Part shown: positions 35,001 through 47,700 of the stretch, piece by piece
Numbering within the stretch: position 1 is the first letter of the stretch
Layout: every line of letters starts with the position of its first letter
Assembly: GCA_947179485.1 (NCBI GenBank)
Contig: OX359249.1
Location: 33,962,250 to 34,026,249, forward strand
Direction of reading: 5' to 3'
Length of the DNA stretch: 64,000 bases
DNA from: Allacma fusca
Lineage: Eukaryota > Arthropoda > Collembola > Symphypleona > Sminthuridae
Made by a program: the position numbers and the translations under genes
Notes under the pieces: model-generated
Seen by the model: the letters and a program-made list of their open reading frames with translations, nothing else
Told to the model about the DNA's origin: nothing
Databases searched by the model: none

Positions 35001-37516
35001 TATTATTGACAGACAGATAAACTGACGAGAACAGAGCGAATCTCTGTGCATAATGATGGCTGTAGAAACCATCGACGTTCATATATTTTTGTTTGATTTT
35101 GGTTGAGGTTGATAATTAGCGGTTTTTCATGTTTGCTAGATAATATCTGCAGAAGTAAAGAGGCATAACAAGAAATATTCGCATGGAGCTTGCTTGTACG
35201 AGTGTATCATTTCCTTTACATCAGAATTACATACGAGAGTTGGTAGCGAAGCAGACTGTAATAGAAAGGAAATGAAAAAAATAAATGTTGCAATCAAATT
35301 TTTGCTTGTCTCATTAGGCATAGAGGTATAGTACGAAAAGTGAAAAATATCCATTGTACACCGAAAGTAAAAGGCAAGTGAGAACAATTTCTGACTAATT
35401 TCTGGGAGTTTTTGGAAGAGGTATGTTGACCCATGGATGAAGTTGAATGCAATTAAACCCCAGGACTGAATAACATGGAAATGCTTCACTTAATTATCGG
35501 GAGCACTATAATGACTAATGATACACTTCCTTTGCTTCCCCTTTCAATCATGCCATTTTCATAAAGGTGGTTTCCTCGTTCTCATAAGTGAGGAATATCA
35601 AGGATTTGTACTTAACCGTGTCAATAGCAGTTGCCATATGTTGCTTATAATTCTCATTTGTACTCACCTGAAATAAAAGTGCAACTCCCGCTTCCCTTCT
35701 TGCCAACAGTGAGCACCAGCAGTAATTTAAACAACAAAAGTCGACGATTCTAATTTGACTTCTATAACAGGATATTATATATTTTATGAGTTCGTGCGGA
35801 TCTAACAATTCCACTAATTACCACATGAACGGATAAAAGCACATGAATGGAATTTTAAAAGGTGCACGTAAAATTTGAGTTAGGCAAAATACTATACTCC
35901 CTGCAATTGATTGCCGGTTACTTTTTAAAGGAAAAATTTACATCCTTTGAGTCCAGTTCAGAATTAAATGTGAATCATGTTTATGGGATAAATATGGTAT
36001 ATTAACTCATTCTCGGTTCGTTGAAAGTGACTCTGAATTACGCAGAATATAAACAGTAAGGGCTTGTTTCCCAAGTAAACAGCCTTTCCCAGTACTCCTG
36101 AAATTACAATTGCTTCGAGAGACTCTAAGGCTACGGATCAAGAGGTGGATGAACAAGAAGGGGAAATTAGAACTTATTTGTACTTAATTCCTGTGCTTGA
36201 TTGACTATAACTAAGACTGGAATCGCGGCAGTAGGAAAAAAAATCCCATTTTTCAAGTCCTCATCCTCTTCTTCCTGACTTCTCAAATTTACAAGTCAAT
36301 AACTTTCTACAATAATTATTTACCAAAGCACTCATTGTTAGGTCCGACGAGATAGTATCCTCTTGTTGACTCACCGTCCAGCGCCATCATTTAACCTTTA
36401 TTTGGACGAACTTGCATTTGGTTCTGTCACAACAGTCACTATCCGCAACCTCCTTGGGAGTTCCGCATATTTCAGCAACTATTGAAATCAGACCATTAAG
36501 ACCAGCTCTATTTTAAGGATTCTCCAAGGTAGTCATGCATATTGTGATTCACGTATTATCACCCCACACAAAAAATAATTTTGCTTGCGTCTGCGGATGC
36601 ACACGAACTGGAATAATTATTTGTTTGAAGCACATCACAGTTTCAACACAGACACATTGTAAATAGACAAAAAAGCGTTTGGTAGTGGTAAAAAGTCACC
36701 GAGCTGATAGTACCTGCAACACTCTAAATATTCAGTTTTTTCCAATGACGACTGTGCTATGACAAGTGTCAAGTTCATGCCACCTGAGAACTCCAGAGGG
36801 TAGTGTAGGGCAGACCCAGGACATAAAAGTGACCCCGTCCAAACCAGGGCAAAACACCTTTGTTTTCATTTATGGAAATTAAGCAAACAATTTCACGAGT
36901 ATGTGCTTCCCACCAGCGTGCTGATGATAACACAAAATAATAAATAAAGAAGATAATAATACATGAATCTCCAAATCATTTAACTTTTGATAATCATATA
37001 AACATTAAAAGATAAATTTTACCTCATCAGCCCCTCAAGTACCTACACATGAACTTTCATGCATAGTCTTCATATATCAACACCCCATGTCCATCGATAA
37101 ATTAAACCATTACCATAATTCCATTTCCTACCGACAGTCCCACTGCATATCTAGTAGCTACTCCAGTTTCAGTTAGATCCAGCTTAGATAAACAGCCCAG
37201 ATAAGCTTGCTAATAATAATTGTAACTATTTTCCTATTACTCCAGCTCCTGCCTAACCCACCCCTCAAACATCAATAATCCTCTCTAATTTCTACACAAG
37301 TGCTCTAGTTGAATGGCACTTCAGAGAACTTGACCTACTGCCACTGCTTAACCTTCTTCATAAATATTTGGAATATTTCCAGCCAAAATCACCAAAGGAA
37401 TCCCAACTTCCAACCCTGCCATTTGTCCCCTTTCTCCCTGCCAACCCTCCTATTTAAAAATTTTTGCACTATTCTAAAATAACTCTAACCATGCAACTGT
37501 AATTATTACAATTAAG

Positions 37517-37524
37517 TATAAATA
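37517..37524 (+). promoter_or_regulatory. TATA-like box
   Basis: TATAAATA lies 29 bp upstream of a TCATGT word (A at 37546). This might be an alternative PMCA start or a chance AT-rich match. The Inr/DPE pair 400 bp downstream fits a splice donor better. Confidence 0.2.
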
Positions 37525-37955
37525 TCCCCTGGAAGGTCCGGGGTCATGTCATAATTTCCAATTATATTAAAAATTTAGATTATATAATTAATCATTAGCA
37601 ATTATTTTAGTACACCCAAGACCAGTAGCTCTACTAAGTGTGACATTGTAGTCGTTGGGGTCCTAGTTTTAGTACCAGGTAATAATTTTTATTGTTGATG
37701 GTTGGAGGTGTGAGTGTCCCAGTCCCCCTGACATTTCCCTCCAGCCTTGGACATGATTTTGGTGGATGCTAGTAATTTGACTAAAAAAGAATTTTTGGAA
37801 AACTTATTTTTGTTCAACTTCAGTGGCGCCTTGTATGAAAAGAAAGAGGAAACAGCTGAGCCGTGTAGTTGGAAGATAAGAAAGTGTGGAAAACGTCCAA
37901 AAGCTGACGTGACGCAGGCACTACTGTCCCAAAGCAGTCGCTAAACAGCTCACAA

Positions 37956-37990
37956 TCAGTTGAGATAAAGCTTTGATGTTGTGAGGTCGA
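37956..37990 (+). promoter_or_regulatory. Initiator plus DPE core promoter, proposed for PMCA
   Basis: TCAGTT at 37956-37961 matches the arthropod initiator TCAKTY, with A+1 at 37958. GGTCGA at 37985-37990 matches the downstream promoter element RGWYV exactly at +28. No TATA box lies near -30. Only 19 bp after the DPE comes a perfect splice donor (AAG|GTAAGT). The link to PMCA is inferred from strand, proximity and the strand-composition switch here. Confidence 0.5.
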
Positions 37991-38009
37991 AGGAAGAAAG
38001 CTTTAGAAG
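37958..38009 (+). other. Proposed non-coding first exon of PMCA
   Basis: Fifty-two bases from the proposed start to the consensus donor AAG|GTAAGT (intron begins at 38010). It would splice to the acceptor CTTACAG before 41423. It contains one ATG, at 37976, followed by TTG and TGA: a two-codon upstream ORF. No transcript evidence is available from sequence alone. Confidence 0.45.
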
Positions 38010-38598
38010 GTAAGTTATTTTCTCAGTGTCTTTCTTTGTCCCCAAGAATTGTTAATTGTCATCCAGAGTCGAATTGTAGTCTTGAGAGACAAAAACTGGG
38101 CTTTCATCTCTCATCTCATGGTGTATAAACGCAAGTGTCTTTCTTTCCTAGGGAAATTGATTTGTGAGTCTACAGAATTGTAAATTCAGAGAATCAGGTC
38201 GGAACTTCAGGCGTATAAGTATGGTGGAGTTGCCATACATCTCTTGGAATGATCGAATAGCCCAGTGTGACTTTAGGTATACAATTCTGGGTAGTTGAAC
38301 CGGAGACAACATTGCATTCTTATTCGCTCATTTTCCTTGATGTATTACAAATTGTGGTTTCCGTCAGCTCATGATGTAGAATCCTTGTAAAAAAAATTAA
38401 AATCCTGGGAGTTGTGGAGGAAAAAAAGGAAGGAGGAATTTCGGGAAAGTGTTATTTGTGACTGGACAATGTTGGAAGACTCGGTGTTCCAATTCTGGAG
38501 AGAAATTTCAACCTTTTTCACCACCATGGTATGAGGAGTTTTATTTCCTGGACAAAAGTGTGAGGCTTTTGGGCATGGCGAAAACTATAGAGAGAAAG

Positions 38599-38602
<4 letters not shown>

Positions 38603-38641
<39 letters not shown>
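38603..38641. repeat. (GA)n microsatellite
   Basis: About nineteen uninterrupted GA units, preceded by a short imperfect GA-rich lead-in from 38589. Confidence 0.97.
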
Positions 38642-38645
<4 letters not shown>

Positions 38646-38977
38646 TTTGAAGACTTTTTCCAAGCGGCAAGTGTGATTTGCGAAGTTCAATTTGAAAGTA
38701 TATTACTGTGTCAGTGGGCCCCTTAAATCTTGTTGACATTTTACCTTGGGGTAGGGGAAGGGGAAATCAATACTTGAAAGAGGAGGGTTGGAGGGACGGA
38801 GTAAGGAGTAGTGTGTCGGAGGCGAGACATATGTAGTGGTTGGGCTCTTCTGGGGGTGATTTTTGTATAATTAGTGCTTGTTTCTTTTTAGGAGTGGACT
38901 TGTATAATTAATGTGGGTAGGACATTAGAAGGGAGGATTATCGTGGATCATGGTCTGGTATTTAGTGGAGGATTACT

Positions 38978-39012
38978 GAGAGAGAGAGAGAGAGGGAGAG
39001 AGAGAGGGAGAG
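38978..39012. repeat. Imperfect (GA)n tract
   Basis: GA repeat interrupted by two GGGA variants, 340 bp downstream of the larger GA tract. Confidence 0.93.
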
Positions 39013-39951
39013 TCATCGGCGCCAATTTTTTCCTTGAAGTATTAATTAATTGTAATTATGATAGTTTAAGATAATCGTAATTTTAAATGTGAAGTTTAAC
39101 AACCGTGACATGATGGACGTGAGTGCATCTCTTCCCTTCTGACTTTTTTCCTCCTGATATGTTGATGGTCTGTGGGCGAGGTGCTAAAGCATATATAGGT
39201 TTTTCATACACGCGAAAGTAGTCCTGGGGCCCGCCTTTAAATTGTGCAAATACGGGAGTTTAGCAACGGAACCCCTTTGGGTACCTTGAAGCCTGGGCCC
39301 AGTAGGTCTGGACTATTTTACGGGATGAGAGTCCTTCAATTATTGTGGAGTAACTGTCGGGTGGATGGGGTAAGTATCGTAGTTAAGTTAGGGAGGGAGT
39401 ATGATTGAAATTGGCATGATGGAAGGGACATGCTATGCAAATCTCGTTATCTGGAAGAAACTAAGCTTTAGAGCCAGGTTGGAGCGTGAATTTTGATAGT
39501 GAAATTAGAAATGTTCATTAAGTTGTAATGGTACGTGTATGGGGAAACTAAATAGCTTACTGGCACACGCACCGTTCCTTAGTTGTCAAAAGGTACATGC
39601 ATCATGTAAGTATTATTCTGAGGACCATTGAGGGAGTGAATTCGAGAGGGCTGAGTAGTATGGGATTGTATGTGAGTGTGGCTGAAAACCTTTTTTTTTT
39701 CAGTGGAGATACCAGGTCGGACTTGTGTTTCGGGGAAGGTGGCATGGGAAAAATAGGGTATGAGGAAACTATATAGGTGTGTGTACATATGTGAGTGTGT
39801 AAAAAACCTGGTTGCATACTCCCAGTTTGTGCGTTTGCAATTTATGCGGGTTTGTGGATAATGGGTGAATTTCTTTCGTTGTCGTATAGGCTATTATTTT
39901 ATACAGGGGCCTATTAAAAAATAAGACGTGTATGGTGAAGAGTAAGGAGAG

Positions 39952-40978
39952 TTATATAGTTTTTTGGTAGAAGGAAAGGGACATCTTTATAGTGGTTACA
40001 ATTGTCATTTGTTCCCGGGCGTTGATATCTCGTGTCTGGTAAAACGACCGAAAGCATGTAGTCAAACACAGTAGACATTCAGGAGTAGACGTAGACGTTC
40101 CTGCCCTTTTACAAGGTGGAGTGAATTTCATGCGCCGATCGATGTTAAAGTACAGAAGCAGAAATTGGCACGATGTCAACCAGAGTGTGGCTCTTTTGCT
40201 TCCACACAAGGACGGGTGGAATCGATGAAATCCGTACATGGTGGTCAACCAGTGATTGCTCTGAAGAGCTAGGAGCTCTGTATTTTTCTCATGACAAAAA
40301 CATAGTGCGAGTTGTGTCCAATTAAGAAAGCAGTGTCCATTCTAACCCCGTGAAGATGCTTGTCAACTTGAGATCTTACACTGAGGGCTTGGTGGCTCCT
40401 TGAGTCACCCAAGCCAGTGTTAATCTCGTAGTACCATTCTTGAAAATGGCCTGTGTGAAAATGTGTGTGAACGGTTTGAAATTCCATATTTGGTCGGCTC
40501 ATTGACACCTCGTCGTAAATAATTACAGTGAATACTTTGTATTCGGGTACTAATCGTCTATCCACATTAGTCAGGACCTTTGTTTCTCTTGTTAATACAT
40601 TAAGGAACGGAAAGTGTGAGGGAGGGATCGCATACCAGTGAGGAGAAGATTATTTGGATGGTTGATTGTTCGTTCAACTGATAATCTTGTATTGCTCATA
40701 CACTGGATTATTGTGATTTAAAAAACAATGGAGAATTCATCGCGTACAGCTTGGATTCTCGACGCATCAAAATGCTCGGAGATCTGTGGTGGTTGTCGGA
40801 GCATTTGTTGTTCGCCAGTTTGCAATTTTTGGTCGATGTTTAGTGAAAGGTACGGGGCCCATCCAGTACCCAAAATATCTTGTACTAAATTTAGAGTCTT
40901 GAACAAGGGATCAGCTCTGATCTCGGTGATGCAAAGAAAAGCGAACTTAACGAGTTCTTGTCGTATGAGGAGCTGCAT
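39952..40978 (-). pseudogene. Cluster of broken minus-strand ORFs, identity unknown
   Basis: Consecutive minus-strand frames are open at 40978-40718, 40649-40269, 40288-40148 and 40248-39952. Their translations look more like real protein than the surrounding chance ORFs: mixed charged and hydrophobic residues, and higher GC than nearby DNA. Two of the frame changes fall at homopolymers: a six-A run on + at 40720-40725, where the first ORF ends, and a five-T run at 40283-40287, in the overlap between the second and third. I recognise no family. It may be a decayed gene, an old insertion, a nested gene with introns, or a coincidence. Confidence 0.28.
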
Positions 40979-41422
40979 CTTTACAGTAGTGCATCATGGT
41001 TTACTTTCTATAATAAATCTCTAGCTAGCTGCTTTCGATTAACTGGCACTGGTATGTGTATTGTAGTCAATTCATAGTAGTCAACTTGTGCTTATTCCGC
41101 CCAAAAGTGTCAGTTGTCCAGCTTATTTCCCGTGTAATTTAAAAAAACGCACAAGGTTTTCAGAGAACGAGGTGTACCTCTTTATCTTTAGGCATTCTGT
41201 AGTGTAGAGTTTACTTACTTATATCAAATTGTTTCAGTGGAATTTTTTCCTTCATTTCTTTTTAGCTAAGGTCCAGTTTCAGATCCCGTCAAAGTTATAA
41301 AAATGTTCATTAAGTTTAAGGAGTTCTACAATGATTGAAGGCATATGAGGTTTTTTTGTGAATTTATTAATTACATCAGTGTTAGGATTCTTAAAAGTTG
41401 GTGTTTCATTCATATCTTACAG

Positions 41423-41748
41423 TGGTTCAGGGCCATTTGAGGCCTTTGGAGAGCTCCTGTGGGTGTCGCTTGTTGTATAGTTCACACCACCCGGAAAATA
41501 TCAGTTGGAGCGGCTTTCTCTACTTTGTCTTAGCCAGTAGGCTGAGTCTTGGAAATCTCTTGGTTTGGAAGATCGGTTTGGCAAAATAACTAACATGGGT
41601 GACCAAAGCCTTCCATCCCAATTTGGGATCAGCCTCAAAGACCTCCGTGAATTGATGGAAACCCGAGGGCCCGAAGGACTTGAAAAAGTTGCATCCTATG
41701 GCGGTACTGCTGAAATATGCAAAAAACTGGCCACCTCACCAGTAAATG
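41423..41748 (+). CDS. PMCA start exon (5' UTR and first 51 codons)
   Basis: The acceptor TATCTTACAG precedes 41423. There is no ATG before the start at 41595 (CTAACATGG). The protein begins [20 protein letters not shown], aligned with the N-terminus of animal PMCAs, and continues to TSPVN. The donor is AATG|GTAATG, phase 1. Confidence 0.88.
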
Positions 41749-44700
41749 GTAATGCAATTTTCTTAACTTTCAGTATCTTGAAATGATAGTTTGTGCTTTA
41801 GTATATTTATGTGCGTGAATGAGTATCCCAGTCTGTGCATGCTGAAATCAAGGATACGAGGATCCTCAAATGCATAGGCTCCACAGCATGCTTTGTCTTA
41901 ATCACTGGCGACTTTCTATATCAGTATTTACAGGCAATGGAAAGCAGTGATCATGAGTCGTGATAAGAGAAAATCATCAATTGCGTCATATGCGAAACTA
42001 GTTTTAAGCTATAATTTGCCGTGAATTGGGGCAGTTAAAAGCGCCCGATGAGTTCAAAGCTCTTCATTGTAGTATAATAAATTATGCAGTTCGTGAGTAA
42101 TTATAGAACTTATGTGTTTCATCATAATGTCGCACGTTTTGTAATTTTGTTGGAGCTGATTGGATATATGGGTGGTGTAGCAAATCATTCATAGTAGTGC
42201 ATACTTTAGTTGATGACCCGTCATGCTCCTTTTTTTGGAACCATATATTTTGAAATCATTTGTCTGGGCGTTTGAAGTGCGGGTAGATTTTATCTAGCCT
42301 TGAGAACAATTTTAGCTTTAAAAACCCAGGTACCTGTTGGAATTAGCAATCAGCACTTAAACTTTAAGGAACCTAAACTTGTTCTTGATTTCAGAAAATC
42401 AATTCGCAATCTAGATAGCACTTTGCAGTCTCAATTTACGCACAGCAATTTAGTAGAACCTTATTCACTGGTCATCTAATCTGCAGTTTTTTATTGAATG
42501 CTGTTTTCTATCATAATTGATTAGCATTTGTTGGAGCGTGTACTATGTTCTTGACATGTAAAAATATCTAAATTAGATTAATCATGAGAAGGAGTATTTA
42601 TTCTACATAGTTCCCACGTGGTGACATTGTAGTTATTGCCAGTAGGTTACAAATATTATTTGGTCGAGTTAATTAAGTTCAGGCGAGGTAACTAGCTTGT
42701 TAGTGGCTATTAAACATAATGCATAAAAAAATAAATCCAGTGTTCACATTGTGTAGAAATTTTTTTTAGATCAAGCTTCAAAAGGCTGACGGAATATGCG
42801 GCTGAATGTAGAAGTAAAAATAGGAAATCTTCTCCTTTTTATCTTCTTTTATTGTCTACATCATTTTGAAATGTATGCCATAACATGAAAGTATTCCTAT
42901 TCTCCAGATCTTTGTCAAAATAAACCTTTTTGTAGGGGATGTGCCGCAGTTCCGTTTTGTAGTTGAATAGCGTAGTTATTTGCTCACTCATTGGCAGTCT
43001 CTTGCTTACTCGTTCATTCAGGGCTTTTATTTTATTTGGCACATGTCCTGGGGAAAGAATTTCTTCAAAGATAAGATTCCATGGATTGGTATTTTCTAGC
43101 AGAATCTATCTGGAAATGTAATCAATTATATGTAGGTACTTGTTGAAAGCATTTTATAAATAATACACCTTTGTTGCCTCTCTCTCACACACAACTACAT
43201 CAAATAGCATCAATTTTCATACAACCAAGGTTGGGAGCAGTCTAGAAAATATTTTTTAATGACGATTACTTTCCGATTGAATGGTCGACTGGATGTCCGT
43301 CTCTCCAGCATGAATTGGTTTTTAAGAGAGAGTACTGGAAAAACTGAATTTACTCCTGAACAATGTACGCTTTTCGCATCTTGTCACTTACTGCTTACTA
43401 CGCCAGCTCGAGCATTGAAATACCAAAGAAGTGCATGGATTGGTACCTCTCTGTATGGATACCAGGCATTGTTGGTGGTCCTACTTCTATGAGTCAAAAT
43501 TGAGCTATTGTTTTGTGCAGCGTCAAATTGTTCTGCTTGTTGTTGGAACAGATGTATAAAAAGCAAGTATTAAAATAATACGTCAAAATTTTGCAGGGGT
43601 AAGTGGTTCAAAAGTGGATCTTGACCTCCGGCGGCAGGTTTATGGCGCCAATGTGATCCCGCCCAAGCCTCCAAAAACCTTTTGGATGTTGATGTGGGAA
43701 GCAGTTCAAGATGTAACTTTAATAATTCTAATGGTTGCTGCGATTGTATCTCTACTGCTTTGGCTAGTTGCTAAGTACAGTTCTCATGGCCATGTACCAG
43801 AAGAAGGCGAAGATGATGAAGAGCACGGTTGGATAGACAGTGTAGCCATTTTCGTCTCCGTTATTGTAGTGGTGCTGGTCACTGCTTTTAATGATTATAC
43901 CAAAGAACGTCAGTTCAGGGGCTTACAGAGCCGTATTGAGGGAGAGCACAATTTCTCTGTTATCCGTGAAGGCGAAGTGCACCAAATTCCTGTTACTGAC
44001 ATTGTTGTAGGTGATATTTGTCAGGTAAGGATAAATCAGTGGAAACATATATACACATGTCCACTTTGTATTTCGGTTGGTCACTCACTAATTCAATCCT
44101 GTAGATAAAGTATGGTGACCTACTTCCTGCTGATGGAATATTGTTGCAAAGTAACGACTTGAAGATCGATGAGTCGTCACTAACTGGCGAATCCGACCAT
44201 GTTAAAAAAAGTGAAAGCACAGACCCTATGGTTCTATCCGGTAAGTCGAATTGCCTCTTAGTTTTACAAGACTTTGTCTGACTTGCAAAACAATGCAGCT
44301 AAATCTGTCCTTGCCTTATCTCATGAGATGCACATCTTCAATGATCTTGCAGGAACTCACGTTATGGAGGGTAGTGGAAAAGTGGTTGTGACAGCCGTTG
44401 GTATCAATTCTCAGTCAGGAATCATCTTTGCACTGCTTGGTGCTGCTGCAGAAGAAGGAGAGAAAGTAAAGGAGAAGAAGAAAGAAAAACGTAAGATTTT
44501 GGTCAAATAAGCACAGAAACGCTTAATATGTTTTTATACTCACTATTTCATGTGTTTGTGTAGCTCCCAAGAGGTCGAAAAAATCGGTGGACTTGGAAGC
44601 TGGTCCAGGAGTGGGTCAGCGACAAGTAGTTTCCAACAGCCATGCTGGTGTACGAGATGGTCGTCCTCCACCCATACCAGAAGAAACTGTTTGTTCTGAA

Positions 44701-47700
44701 AATAAAGAACCTGAAGATAAAGGTCACGAGAAATCAGTATTGCAAGCAAAGTTAACCAAGCTTGCCATTCAGATCGGCTATGCCGGTAATGCACCCTAAA
44801 CCATTTGAATTTACTTCTGCCTGAATTTTGAACTTAGGGTTTTAACGATTTTCGACTTTTTAGGTACCGCGATCGCTGTTATCACTGTGGTTATTATGTT
44901 CGTACGATTCTCGGTTGAGAAGTATGGAATCAAGGGAGAACCTATGGAGATCAAGGATGGACAGAAATTCGTGACGTTCATTATTACTGGCATTACTGTA
45001 TTAGTCGTGGCTGTGCCGGAAGGATTACCGTTGGCAGTTACCTTGTCACTAGCGTATTCAGTCAAGGTATTTTGAAGTGCATGCAAAGTCAAAGTATTTT
45101 TTATTTCATGTTGTCATAAATATACTGGAGTGATTTTTTATGTGCAGAAAATGATGAAAGACAACAACTTAGTTCGTCATTTGGATGCTTGTGAGACCAT
45201 GGGTAATGCGACTGCAATTTGCTCAGATAAGACAGGCACCCTTACTACCAACAGGTTGGGAATTAATATACGTCTATCTGTATCAGAGCCATTATGAAGT
45301 TAACAGAGTAAAAGCATCTTTATTTTGTACAGAATGACAGTTGTTAAGTCTTACGTCAATGGACTATTATCACAAAAATCATTGCCGAAGTACACTGATC
45401 TTCCCCCGCATATCGGCGATATTCTCGTTCATGCCATTGCCGTCAATTGCGCTTACACCTCTAGAATGCTGGTAATATTAATGATTAATCTTAAGATATT
45501 TGATTCTGAATCTGTAGTTTATATCCTCAGTCCCATAAGCCAATGATAACTTTTGCGAAATAGCCACCTGAGAACCCAGGCGAACTACCCAAGCAAGTTG
45601 GAAATAAAACTGAATGTGCATTGCTGGGTTTCGTTCGTGATTTGGGAAAAGACTATCAGCAAATCCGGGATAATATCACGGAAGAATCTTTTACTCGAGT
45701 ATATACTTTTAACTCGGTTCGAAAATCTATGAGTACTGTTATTCCTCGTGAAGGCGGTGGTTTTCGGCTCTTCACTAAAGGCGCTTCAGAAATCATTATG
45801 AAAAAGTTAGTAATTATTACTCTCTTATCCCTTAACAGTCCACATGTTTACACTTGTGTCAGAAGTTTTAACTCTTCTTTATATGTTACAGGTGTGCCTG
45901 GATTTACAGTAAGGAAGGAAAGCTGGAAAGATTTACAAAGGAAATGCAAGAACGTCTTGTAAGTGAAGTTATTGAGCCAATGGCTTGCGAGGGACTGAGA
46001 ACAATATCCATCGCTTTCAAAGACTTTGTCCCAGGCAAGGCTGAGGACAACCAGGTAGCGTTGTGAATATAAACTTGTAAAGCGTGCATTATTTTTAGTT
46101 TTATACATCAAGCAACCAAAACAGTAGGATTAATTACCTTGAACTTTCCCTTTTCAGGTTTTGTGTAATACTGAACCAGAGTGGGATGAAGAAGACAACA
46201 TTGTAAGCAATTTAACGTGTATTTGTCTGGTGGGCATTGAAGATCCCGTTCGACCTGAGGTATGAACTTTTGTGATAACGTTAGTTCATTTATACTGTAC
46301 GCTGTTCAATATGAATTTTACTCGATAAAACATGACGTGTGCGGGTTTTTCACCAGGTACCAGATGCCATAAAGAAATGCCAACGGGCTGGAATAACCGT
46401 GAGGATGGTTACTGGAGATAATGTTAATACTGCCCGTTCCATTGCACAAAAGTGTGGCATTGTCAAGCCCTGTGATGATTTTCTAATACTGGAAGGTAAA
46501 GAGTTTAATCAGAAAATTCGAGATGCGAATGGAGAAGTTCAACAACATTTGCTGGACAAAATATGGCCAAGACTTCGGGTCTTGGCTCGTTCTTCCCCTA
46601 CAGACAAATACGTCCTCGTGAGGGGCATAATTGAATCTAAGGTAATGGCAGATACTACCTAAGTCTTTAAATGCACCGTTTTATGTCATTTATTCATAGG
46701 AATTCTTGTGACTGTGAGCTTATAAATGAAAACATTGTTTTGTTACAGATCAGTGAAAATCGAGAAGTTGTCGCTGTGACCGGTGATGGTACGAATGATG
46801 GGCCGGCTTTGAAAAAGGCTGATGTTGGCTTTGCTATGGTAAGTCTTAAGAGTTCTAGTTCTAGTTTACTAGTATCTATCAGTCGCATCGAGAATCGTGT
46901 TATTACGGGGTTTAATTTAATTTTATCTCTGCAGGGAATTGCTGGAACAGATGTGGCTAAGGAGGCCTCGGACATTATTTTGACCGACGACAATTTCTCA
47001 AGCATTGTTAAGGCTGTCTTATGGGGTCGAAACGTCTATGACAGCATTGCCAAGTTCCTTCAGTTTCAACTGACGGTAAATGTTGTTGCTGTGATTGTGG
47101 CCTTTGTTGGTGCTTGTGCCGTGAGCAGCAGTCCCCTTAAGGTGAAAGACTGGTCATTTGTTTTGACACTATATAATATATTTTAGTTTCAGATTAACTA
47201 ACAACTTTATTTTTAGGCTGTACAAATGCTGTGGGTGAATCTTATTATGGATACCTTGGCATCCCTTGCCTTAGCCACTGAAATGCCCACCCCGGATCTT
47301 CTCTTGCGTAAACCTTACGGTCGTACTAAGCCCCTCATTTCCCGTACCATGATGAAAAACATTTTAGGACAAGCTATATATCAACTTATTGTCATTTTTG
47401 CGCTCCTATTTTACGGTAATTGTCGGAATTTGACGTTTTCAAAATGTCTTTTCCTGAAAAATGTCTGGCGTTTATTAAAATTCCGAAATTACTTTTGCAC
47501 ATTTTAAGGTGGATATTTAATGGATATCGATGATGGAACAACAATCATTGAACCTAGTGTTCACATGACGATGATTTTTAACACCTTCGTCATGATGACT
47601 TTGTTCAACGAAATCAACGCCAGAAAAATTCACGGTCAGAGAAATGTTTTCTCTGGCATTTTCACCAATCCTATATTTTACGTCATCTGGGTCTCTACAT

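Larger units (their letters stand above)
27701..37955. other. Intergenic region between the divergent ZP and PMCA genes
   Basis: Ten kilobases with no recognised gene. It holds a (CA)16 microsatellite at 31971-32002, a perfect hairpin at 30580-30609, and a markedly G-poor, C-rich stretch on + at about 37020-37500. Frames at 28074, 30027, 31626, 32083, 35136, 35548 and 37747 lack domain or splice support. It probably contains the regulatory DNA of both flanking genes and possibly untranslated exons of the ZP gene. Confidence 0.55.
38010..41422 (+). other. PMCA 5' intron (proposed) with GA tracts and unexplained ORFs
   Basis: A G-rich 3.4 kb stretch holding GA microsatellites at 38603-38641 and 38978-39012 and a cluster of minus-strand open frames at 39952-40978 (listed separately). 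GA tracts near arthropod promoters can bind GAGA-type factors; that role is an inference here. Confidence 0.5.

Noticed and set aside
37747-37944. 65-codon + frame with a good pyrimidine tract and AG before it, next to the PMCA promoter
   Set aside because: It ends before the proposed transcription start, has no matching donor, and shows no PMCA or other recognisable feature.
40728-41024. 98-codon + strand frame starting MENSSRTAW
   Set aside because: It is the shadow of the more protein-like minus-strand frame at 40718-40978; many Cys and Ser codons arise from the opposite reading.
43259-43492. Frame just upstream of the PMCA TM1 exon, possible extra exon
   Set aside because: The start exon and the TM1 exon join in phase without it and match the family; it has no suitable donor.
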